Positions 55,801-64,000 of a stretch of 64,000 bases of DNA are shown here, piece by piece. Numbering within the stretch: the stretch's first letter is position 1; each line of letters starts with the position of its first letter. The notes beneath the pieces are model-generated. The model had not been told where the DNA came from. It ran no database searches and saw nothing but the letters and a program-made list of their open reading frames with translations. A program made the position numbers and the translations under genes. Source of the DNA: Taeniopygia guttata. Taxonomy: Eukaryota > Chordata > Aves > Passeriformes > Estrildidae. Location of the stretch: the NCBI RefSeq assembly GCF_048771995.1, contig NC_133024.1, positions 60,470,501 to 60,534,500 on the forward strand, written 5' to 3'.

Positions 55801-58800
55801 TTTATTATTTTTTTTAAATCTACTGTCATAAACACAATAGTTACCTGGTACCCATGTCAGAGGGGCACAAACAGCATTGCTAGCACTGATCCTATGGGCA
55901 TATTTAATTATTTCTTCAGAGGAAATGGCACCTGCAAGAGCAGAAAAAAAATGTTGCTGCATTCTCAAGAGATTGTGTATTTAATTATTTCAGAATATTG
56001 GCCACCAGTATCTAAAAGACTAGGAATGTGATTTTGACAAACATTAAGAGCCTGGTTCAAATGCAATGACTGTTTAGAAGATTCTCAAACTACACAATTA
56101 TGAGCTTTGCAGTGAACTGATTTTACACACACAAGTACAAAATATCTTCAATATCAATAGTTCTCCAACCTCGTGAAAAACAAACTCTTAAACTTAAGTG
56201 TACTTGACAGGCACAAAAAATTTTCTAAAATTTCAGCTCCTGCTTTATCATAGAATTTTTTGTAGCAAAGAAGTTTTTCTCGTTCATTTAGTAACTACAG
56301 ACTGTACTCAGAAGAGTCCTTCCAAATATGTGCCTGTATTAAATTAACATAACCTTTATTAAATTCCTTGATTTTCTAGATGAAAAAGGCATAACAAAAT
56401 CATAAAAGACACCGTAGAAACAAAACAACCTAAAGAAGATGCCTTCTCCCTCACTCCCACCCCCCTTATCAAAAAAAAAAAAAAAAAAAAAATTGGTTCA
56501 GCTTGCGAAGTGCCACAGAATGGCAGGAATTCCTACAATTACAATCTAGTATCACCAGCTACTCAGACTTTCAAAATACAGTGCATATACACACAAATAA
56601 TCTCTCCCTTTCCTTAGCATCCTCCTGAGGCAATTTGGTAAGGCACTTAGGTAATCAGATATACTATTATCAGTCCAAGGAGACTGCTAAGACACTTTCA
56701 TATTAAAATATGTTTGCTACAAAAAAAAATTCAATGCTGTCTTTATTCTGAGAAAATGGTTACTCTTTCATAATGAAATGGAAATTTGTTTACACACAAA
56801 GCATCTGAAATCTGTGATAGTAAAATTAAAAAAATAAAACATGCCCAATTTGAGCTCACTAACAACTTTCTTAGAATTGCATTTATGTAGTATGTACAAT
56901 TATGGATACTCACCTTTTCGTGCTTTTTCAATTGATTTCAGTTTTTCCTTTGCTTGATAAACAGCTGTTGCCTAGTTGTAAAAAATAAAAACCCACAAAG
57001 CAAACCAAGCCTTCAATACATATTTAATTTATAGATGGCTACATAAAGTCAACTTTGTGAATAAACCCTTCCATTTAATTGCATTTTAAAAGAGCAACTT
57101 CCACGAACATTTTCAAAATACACAGAAATAAAGTAGATTTAGAAGCAAATTAGCATTATAAAAAAAAAAAACTTAATACCATGATAACTAAACAGTGTTT
57201 GACTACTGAGAAAAAACCCAAACCACTAAGCTCTTATGCAGTTTTAAGTATTTAAATCTTCTCAAACTAACACAAAATCACTTTGCCCAGAACCGCCTTT
57301 TCTACAAGAAGCTGCTCAAAAGCAAACACATCATTATGAACTTACCAGTATGTGCTCTGCTTCTTTAAGCTGTTTCTGCAGCTGCTGAATATCATTATCC
57401 CGCTTTTCTACTACCTTTTCTAAAAGCTGCATTTCATGATGGATTTTTCCCTGATCAACTGCCAACTTCATTAGCTCTTGAAACTCTCCATCTCTCTGAA
57501 TCAGCAGTTCCAGGATCTATTGAACAACAGTTTTGTAGAACTTTTAATTTGGCTAGAGTACCAACACACTCTCAGTCATGCTACAAAGAAGAGCAAATGG
57601 CATTCATAGGAGTATTTTTGCTTGAATGAAAAATGAAAGAAAATTTCTTCCTGTTTGCAGAAACACCCTATTGAGCACATAAAAAATTAATAAACTACAG
57701 GAGAACCAATAATGCCTCTGTAGCAGGGCCAAAGCCCCACCATGACCATAAACTTGAATATAGGTAAGGACAAAGGGAGAAAGTAAGGACAAACAAAAAA
57801 ATGGAAAAAAATTAGAAGTAAAGCATTATGCTTACCCAAAGAAACGCAATTCAGAAAGGCAGCTTACCTGGCTCTCCTCTCCTGGTTGTGGAAGCTTTTG
57901 GTTTCTTGAAATTGCCAAAATTTCAATTAGTTCCCTGAAAAGAGAACTCCGTTTGCACAGTTTCCTACAGCATTCTCACATCAATTCATCCCAAAATTAC
58001 CAGAGTACTGGTATTATTATGAAAGTATTCATGGACCTGAATAGTTTATATTTTATAGTACAGTGTGGGCAGGGACTTTTCAACCAAGAAATAATATTTT
58101 TTTGTTATTTGAGAGCTCATGAAACCCTCATGTATTTGAACTCAAGAAATGTGCTAAGTTCCTGTTAAACCATAAAAGACATAAACAGAACCTGAGAGAA
58201 GAAACAGCATAATGGAGTGCACTCAGATCCTTCTTCTACTAGCTTTCTTTGTTGCAAGAGGGTCTTCACTGTTTTACTTCTCTACTTTTCTCCATTTTTT
58301 CTCCAATATACTTGTAATTTAGAGCAATTAAGTCTATACTTTCAAATACCAACAGAGTCTGTTATGGAACTACATTTACAATAAACATTCCCACAATGAT
58401 ATATTAGCTGTGCATCAAGCACACAAAAAATATAAAAGAACCCTGGTAATACTCTGGTGCTAGGCTAGAAGTGCTTCTCAAACAGACCTCTTGATCACTC
58501 TTCCAGATATCCAGATACTCTGCCAGTGTTCTGAGAGCCAGCAAGAACTTCTGTGTACCACGATGCAAAAAGGCATTTTCTGTAAATTCAGCAAAGTCAT
58601 TTGGCTTCTAAGGCTATGAATGGCAATTCAACCCTAAGCACAAGTAACTGTCTATCTGGAGACACTGCCCTTGGAAGTACTGACTCTTTGCTTGGTTCAG
58701 TGTAAGCAGCGTAGTGGGGTGTGTGAGTAATATAGCACTGGGGCCAGAAATGTCTAAAAAAATCCCCAGTAAAACTCTGATCTTGGTCTATGTCTCTTGG

Positions 58801-60230
58801 TCACTCCTGAACACTACTACGATTTTAAACAATTAGAGAATAAAGAAAATTGTCACTGTTACTAAAGCTTTATTCTACCTGACCAACGTTGAGCAGTAGC
58901 AAATAAAATCCATTTTAAGTAGGTCAGCTACCACCATCAAAGGTGATGTCAAGTAGCCCTGTAATTCTACCCTGTGTCAGCCAGATAATGCACAGATATC
59001 GAGTCAAAACTATAGAAAGGCTACAGATTAGACATATGGTTTAATTTTTGCCCCTAGCACCAAACCAGTATTGAGACTGAGAAAAGCCTAGCCCCAGGGT
59101 GCTGTAACACTTAGCTGATCAACAGGAAGATTCACTAAATTCTGCTGAGCATTGCTCTGGCTTCATTGTGGTAGAACACTAGTTCCAGCATCAAAAAATA
59201 TTAGCAATATACATAAAAAATAAGTTTGTTTTCATTTTTCAATAAACACATGCTCTTCAGCAACCCTTATGTCTCAATAAAATCTGTGACACAGAATAAA
59301 ACTTAACCTGACAAAAGGAGAGCAACTCACCAATAGCATATCCTAGTCTTGGAACTCATTCAGCGAGTAAGCCACATGGATAGTACAGGTTATCCCCACT
59401 GAAAATGCTTTCCTAAATTCCTGCTCTCCTTGAGGTGTGGAAAATAATTAGGAACTATCTGAACTTCACTGCCTGCTGTGCCTCCACGACATGGTCGACA
59501 ACTTGGATGGGGATTACCAGCCTGGACTAAAGACCCTGGATTAAGTATATAAGCATTTCTATCACTCTGAAGACAAGCGCTGCAGCCTACTTGGAGTGAA
59601 TGTGGCACTAATACAGGCAATGACCAGAACAGGTGATGTCATGCCACACCATCTACGTATTTCTGACTTAAGCATATTTTTAGTGACTAATAAAATGCCT
59701 AAAATCGGCGTGTGAGTGTGCACTTCACAGGAAGCAGAGGTGTCAGCCAAGGGAGAAAGGCAAGTGGGAGAAAAAGGAAGTTACACCTTCTCTTTGCAAA
59801 CGACCGATGCTTTCCAGTGGGATGAGCGCCGGGAAGCGCTGCGCAGGGCCGGGCCGAACCCCGGCGCAGCACCAGCCCCTCTCCTGCAGGGTCGGCCTGA
59901 GGAGGGCCAGAGCAGGAAAACGCGTACCCGAGCCGGGTCGGGCCAGCGCCGCAGCCGCGCCGGGCCCCTCCCACCCCATCCCAACCTCCGGGGCCGCCGC
60001 TCCGCCCGCCAACCCCGGCTCCGCGCCCGCACCCCGCCGGCAGCCCTCACCCCGCCCCCGGTGCCCCGCCGCCACCCGGGGCCGACGGGCGGCCGAGCGC
60101 GGTACCTGGCCAAGAGCTCGAGATCCTCCAGCGCCGCCAGGAGCCGGTCCCGGGTGCTGCTCCGCTCCCCGCCCCCCGCGCCCGCCGCTGCCCCGGCCCC
60201 GGCTCCTGCCACCGCCGCCGCCATCGCCAT
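52672..60230 (-). CDS. MED4: Mediator of RNA polymerase II transcription subunit 4
   Basis: Subunit of the Mediator middle module, which links DNA-bound activators to RNA polymerase II in the nucleus. Seven coding exons, minus strand: 60230-60106, 57934-57868, 57516-57346, 56971-56914, 55931-55845, 55001-54870, 52844-52672. They total 813 nt and 270 aa, the human length. The N-terminus is Ala/Gly-rich. A coiled-coil region runs from about residue 25 to 140 ([19 protein letters not shown], then [20 protein letters not shown]). The conserved core [20 protein letters not shown] (142-161) and [20 protein letters not shown] follow, then an Asn/Pro-rich linker and an acidic Ser-rich tail ending SSSSSSDSD. 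The first ATG has a weak context (CTGGATGG). The second, two codons on at 60224, has a better one (GCGATGG) and would give 268 aa. Confidence 0.98.
52845..54869 (-). other. MED4 intron 6
   Basis: 2025-bp AT-rich intron with no recognised element. Introns 4 (982 bp) and 5 (843 bp) are similar; intron 5 holds a 15-bp tandem duplication at 55534-55563. Confidence 0.8.
54870..55001 (-). CDS. MED4: MED4 coding exon 6
   Basis: Residues 170-213, [20 protein letters not shown] onward to AAGRLP. The acceptor TTAAAG is preceded by a run of 20 T (55032-55013, minus). Confidence 0.96.
55013..55032 (-). repeat. 20-base homopolymer at a splice acceptor
   Basis: Run of 20 A on the plus strand, read as T in the MED4 transcript, about 10 bases upstream of the exon 6 acceptor. 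It forms much of the polypyrimidine tract. Confidence 0.9.
55534..55563. repeat. Perfect 15-bp tandem duplication
   Basis: ATGAGGGTAAACATT occurs twice head to tail in MED4 intron 5. Confidence 0.9.
55845..55931 (-). CDS. MED4: MED4 coding exon 5
   Basis: Residues 141-169, [20 protein letters not shown] then VCAPLTWVP, the most conserved block of the family. Acceptor TTGCAG; donor GTAACT. Confidence 0.97.
56471..56492. repeat. 22-base A homopolymer
   Basis: Uninterrupted run of 22 A inside MED4 intron 4, about 420 bp from the exon 4 donor; likely length-variable. Confidence 0.9.
56914..56971 (-). CDS. MED4: MED4 coding exon 4
   Basis: Residues 122-140, [19 protein letters not shown] plus one base. 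Acceptor AACTAG; donor GTGAGT. Confidence 0.96.
57346..57516 (-). CDS. MED4: MED4 coding exon 3
   Basis: Residues 65-121, [20 protein letters not shown] onward, the main coiled-coil exon, exactly 57 codons. Acceptor CAATAG; donor GTAAGT. Confidence 0.97.
57868..57934 (-). CDS. MED4: MED4 coding exon 2
   Basis: Residues 42-64, [20 protein letters not shown] then ESQ. 67 nt, too short for a standalone frame; placed from acceptor TTTTCAG, donor GTAAGC and protein similarity. Confidence 0.96.
57935..60105 (-). other. MED4 intron 1
   Basis: 2171-bp first intron. GC-rich next to exon 1 (part of the CpG island, to about 59810), AT-rich beyond. No transposon or alternative exon recognised. Confidence 0.8.
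60106..60230 (-). CDS. MED4: MED4 coding exon 1
   Basis: Residues 1-41 plus two bases: low-complexity Ala/Gly stretch, then [20 protein letters not shown], which aligns with human STRERLLSALEDLEVLS. Donor GTACCG. Confidence 0.95.
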
Positions 60231-60331
60231 CCAGGCGCGGAGCCCGGCGGGAACCGCCCCCGGGAGGCGCGGGCGGGCGCGCGGCAGCGCCCCCGGCGGC
60301 GCAGGGCAGAGCGGCAGCCGCGAGGCGGGGC

Positions 60332-60341
60332 GCGCATGCGC
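60332..60341. promoter_or_regulatory. Palindromic NRF1 site upstream of MED4
   Basis: GCGCATGCGC is an exact consensus NRF1 core, 102 bp upstream of the first ATG. Occupancy is inferred. Confidence 0.7.
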
Positions 60342-60532
60342 GGGGCGGAGGGGCGGATCCCTTCCCGGCGGCTGCCGGGGCGGAGGGCAGCGGGGCGGGG
60401 CGCGTCCGCCGGGACCGGGGGCGTGAGGGGAAAGCGGGTCGCGTCTGCCTCGTGGAGGCCAGATGCGCCTCTGTCAGCGGCCTGCCTGGAGGCCAGGTCG
60501 CTGCGCGAGGATCTGCGCTTGTTGCTCTTGGA

Positions 60533-60875
60533 ATCATAGGATCATTTAGGTTGGAAAACACCCCTGAGATCATGGAGTCTGAACAGCATCATGTCAGCTA
60601 GACCGCGACACTAAGGGCCGCGTCCAGTCTTTCCTTAAGCACCTCCAGGGATGGTGACTCCACCACCTCCCTGGACAGTCCATTCCAATGCTTAATCATC
60701 CTTTCGGTGAAGAAAATATTCCCAATGTTCAACAAAATCCTTGCCTGGTGCAGCTGAAAACAGTCCTCCTGTTGGTAGTTGCTGGGGAGGAGAGGTCTGT
60801 CCCCACCTGGCTACAACCATTCCAACTGGAATGTGTTTGTGGAGTCGCCAGGCCCCCACAAAGAGCCTCCACATG
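60533..60875 (-). mobile_element. CR1 LINE fragment upstream of MED4
   Basis: Antisense-oriented CR1. Its 3' end is at the left (AATCATAGGATCATTTAGGT), followed by CTTAAGCACCTCCAGGGATG and GTGACTCCACCACCTCCCTG. It fades by about 60875. It starts about 90 bp beyond the CpG island. Confidence 0.9.
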
Positions 60876-61018
60876 ACACTGATATATACTAAAAATACAG
60901 AAAACAGGCTGCAGGTGAAGTGTGTGCAACTGTATTACATCTTCAGGGGGTTTAACTCAATTTTTGAGAGTCTTGGTGTCCAAAAATCCCTCAGGTGTCT
61001 TTGATCAGATGGAGGATG

Positions 61019-61345
61019 AAATCACAGAATCGCAGAAAGGCTCAGGTTGGGACCACAGAGGATCATCTGGTTTAACCTCCCTGCTCAAGCAGGGTTGTCT
61101 TAGAGCACACTGCACAGGATTGTATCCAGAGGGCTTTTGCTATCTCCAGTGAGGGAGACTCCACAACCTCTCTAAGCAATCTGTTCCAGTGCATGGTCAC
61201 CCACACAGTAAATAAGTTCTTCATGTTCAGATTGAGCTTCCTGCGCATCAGTTTCTGCCCATTGCCTCTTGTCCTATTGCTTGACACCACTGAGAACCAC
61301 CAGGCTCTATCCTGACACGTCTCCTTTAGACATTTATATATCTGG
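61019..61345 (-). mobile_element. Second CR1 LINE fragment upstream of MED4
   Basis: Same orientation as the 60533-60875 copy, 143 bp away. The left end shows ATCACAGAATCGCAGAAAGG. CCACAACCTCTCTAAGCAAT and CCATTGCCTCTTGTCCTATT follow. The last match is near CTTTAGACATTTATA. It has its own 3' end, so it is a separate insertion. Confidence 0.88.
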
Positions 61346-61572
61346 TGTTTTACTGACAACTGAAGAAGGTTAAGTGCGTGATACTGAAAGCATATCAAAA
61401 ACCTGAGCTTCAAATCAGACCAAGACCGGGGTTTTGCCTGGGCTGGCTGTCCCCTACATGACTAGAGGCATCACTGTCCTCCTGACGCTGCCCATGCACA
61501 TGTGTGTGTCCATGAAGCCAGCTCGGTGTCCATCACGGACCTCTACACACAATGGTCAGGGCACAGTTGCCT

Positions 61573-61624
61573 GCTGGGGGCAGGATTTGAACACACAATA
61601 ATAGGCTCAAATCCTGCCCCCAGC
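61573..61624. repeat. Perfect 18-bp hairpin
   Basis: GCTGGGGGCAGGATTTGA (61573-61590) is exactly complementary to 61607-61624, with a 16-base loop. It sits in unique-looking sequence beyond the CR1 pair. Confidence 0.92.
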
Positions 61625-64000
61625 CCTGCCAGTAGTTTAGTTGGAATTAAAAGGTACTGCTGTGTTGTGACGGTTTTTTAATGCTGCTCCATATGGGCTG
61701 GTGAAACTGGGCTGCTCCTTCTGGGTGGAGTCACAGTGTAGCCAGTGGAATTTTTTTATATTCATGAAAGTTTCAGTAATGTGGAAAGACCCTGCGAGGC
61801 CAGGGTGGAGGGAAGATGAGGGAGTACAGAGTAAGAGGTAATCTGGGGCCAGGGTTTATTAACTAGGGCAAGCACTGGCACAGAACAACAGGGAGCCCCA
61901 GACCCCGTGTCCTTCTGCTGTCAGCAGGCAGCTGCCAGTAAACAGCGATTTTCTTCTCCCCTGATTAGAGAAAGGCCTACAGGAACAATAACTTCTCTGA
62001 CTGCTGGTATTTACTCTGATTATCTGTTAACTTCTGCAATAAGTGTGTTCCTGAGAAATTTACATTTATTTAAAGAAGATAAAAAAAGGCAAGAAACTCA
62101 TTAGTCAGTAATTCTTTGGATTGTGATTTAAATAAGCAATTCAACATTATGAGATTTTTGATAAAGCAACGAGATTTGGCAACTCTGAGAAAAAAAACTT
62201 TGCCAAGAGGAGTTATTTAAAATTCCTTTGCAATGCCCAACAACCCTCAACATTCTGATTGCAAATAGCTTGGGAATTCTGTTTAAACTGCATAGCAGAT
62301 AAAATCTCATCAAATAGTTCTGCCTTTTAAATAACTTTTGCTTGCTTTTTTTTTTCCCTCCTCTATTTCCTTGCTTTTGTTCAGGGAAAGATGTAATCAG
62401 TGATAGTGTCTGGTTGTGCATCCAGTTCACTGATTTGTTAGTGTCTGTATGGGTGCATAAATAGAAAGAAATAGTTACATCAAAAACAAAGCAGTCCTTC
62501 CACTAAATCATTTTCTTCCTCATACTCATTTTGACATCTGAATTATTTAGACTTGAAGTACTTGTGCTATATTTCAGGGCAATAATGTTGGTTTCACTTG
62601 AGCTAAAAGCTTGCAGCATTAATAGGACACCCAGAGTTGACAGGTGTGAATATTGGTTATAGGTGATTTCTGTAGCCTGATCTTTCATTCTCCTTGTGCC
62701 TGGGAGCTTGTTCCCTCCCTTCCTCTTCACAGCAGTACTACTCCCACCCAACCAGGCCAACACCACCCATCTTTCCCTGGAGCAGCCTACCTACTTCTCA
62801 AATTTCTGTTCCTCTTCCAGGCAACATGGACAACTGTCTGCTTTCTACTGCCCAGTGCTTTCCTTCTCCTTGCCCTGGTGATGCAGCCATGTCTGGGGAA
62901 TGCAGTGGAACAGGCAGAGACTTAACTGTGCTCGTGCCTCTGTGTGGGAGGACGGGGTGAGACCAGAGGTATCAGGGAATGCCTGCCTGTGCCAAGACAC
63001 AGAAAGTCATTCAAACCATGTCATAGGGGTCATCTGCTTCAGAACAAAGGGAAAGGCTGGGTGAAATGGGCTCCTGCCCCAAACTTGTCCCATGGGCTGA
63101 TTACTTAAAGACCGAGTGAATACTTTGCTGAATAGACTTCTGAAATATTTGCCTATAAAAACAACAGAGCCTCTGTTCCCCCAGTGGTGGTTCCTCTGTT
63201 ACCTCAGTTCTTTAGTGCTTTTTGCCTACTTTCCCCTGGGTTAACTTTTTTCATAGCTGTGTTGGTTTTGAGCCAGACCTGCTTCTTTAAAGATCATGCC
63301 CCTCCTGAATAACTAAGCATTGTTCCCAAATTTTTCCAGTAGTCTGAGAACATTTTAGTTTGTGTAGCCATACATGGATATTTGCACAGTGAGTTTATTA
63401 GACATTTCAGAGCTCTTTAATTTCAAATTGTCTGTTCAATGGCATACTGAATGTATTGTTAAGAACCTTCTAGCATAAGCAAAAATAGCTTATTTTATCT
63501 TGTTCAGTTGAGTCTTTTCCAGAATGGGCCTTGAAGTGATGATCTGCAGAGCAAACTGATTCCTCTAGATAGATCTAGGAGCAGCTGATCTGATCTAATA
63601 GTTCACCAAGGGCAAGAACCTGAGATGTTGCTAACTTCTCATGTCCCAACTGCAGATTTTCACCCACCCTTAGCTCCTCCTTGGTGTTTGCCATATGGGC
63701 CATGAGCCACTTCAACTCAATAACCAGACTGAAGAATATTTAATTTGGAAGAGGGTGTTCATTTCCTTCTGTTTTAGATAGTGAACTCTAACCTCATCAT
63801 ATGGAACCATGCCTTCAGAGTGTGGCTTTAGTTGCAACTAATTTCATGGGACTGTGGGCTAGTGCTGAAAAGTGAGATCTTCCCTTCTTTTATTCATAAT
63901 TCAGTGCTATTCAGACCTAGGATTCCTCTAGTGCAAAGCATTTTCTTCAGACATAACACTGTGATTCCTTCACTCTAGGTATTCTTACTTTGTTTTTTTT
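61625..64000. other. Intergenic, right end
   Basis: No gene, transposon tail or RNA gene recognised. Frames are under 105 codons and overlap on both strands. In other amniotes ITM2B lies further in this direction, but no exon of it is seen here. Confidence 0.55.

Larger units (their letters stand above)
59810..60440 (-). promoter_or_regulatory. MED4 CpG-island promoter
   Basis: Strongly GC- and CpG-rich block around exon 1 with several GC boxes (GGGGCGG type at 60341-60440) and no TATA box. It contains a perfect palindromic NRF1 site. Several frames of 150-276 codons on both strands are by-products of the composition. Confidence 0.8.

Noticed and set aside
59743-60601. Frames of 149-276 codons on both strands around MED4 exon 1
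   Set aside because: All lie in a CpG island where stop codons are rare. Only the 60230-60106 segment in one frame matches a known protein.
61573-61624. Possible tRNA gene or tRNA fragment at the hairpin
   Set aside because: Only a T-arm-like stretch is present; there is no acceptor, D-arm or anticodon arrangement around it.

Overview
The window looks like bird nuclear DNA, most likely from autosome 1 or its equivalent. Three intron-containing genes appear in the order SUCLA2 (minus strand), NUDT15 (plus), MED4 (minus), the neighbourhood known from amniotes (human 13q14). CR1 LINE tails and avian ERVL-type LTRs point to a bird. The species cannot be read from the sequence; a neoavian or songbird is a reasonable guess. 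All three coding sequences could be spliced by eye with GT/AG junctions, matching phases and no internal stops. They give 458 aa (SUCLA2, 11 coding exons), 163 aa (NUDT15, 3 exons) and 270 aa (MED4, 7 exons), each close to its human counterpart in length.

Layout: 1-20 kb is gene-poor. It holds a large near-perfect inverted repeat (4400-5693), two ERVL-type LTR fossils (about 10492-11132 and 13615-13900), a clean solo LTR with 6-bp target duplications (15221-15562) and small tandem repeats. SUCLA2 runs right to left from a CpG-island promoter near 40.1 kb to poly(A) signals near 20.1 kb. About 7.1 kb of CR1-bearing spacer separates it from NUDT15 (47211-48343), which is transcribed the other way from its own CpG island. 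NUDT15 and MED4 converge across about 4.3 kb of AT-rich spacer. MED4 occupies 52.1-60.2 kb and starts in a third CpG island. The right end (60.4-64 kb) has two CR1 fragments, a perfect 18-bp hairpin and no recognisable gene.

The genes are housekeeping genes with separate jobs: mitochondrial succinyl-CoA synthetase (SUCLA2), nucleotide-pool hydrolysis (NUDT15) and the Mediator middle module (MED4). SUCLA2 and MED4 share a perfect NRF1-type promoter motif. I found no tRNA, rRNA, CRISPR array or new multi-gene system. The most unusual items are the inverted repeat, the solo LTR, the CR1-filled second intron of NUDT15 and one unplaced open frame with a strong splice donor near 14.5 kb.
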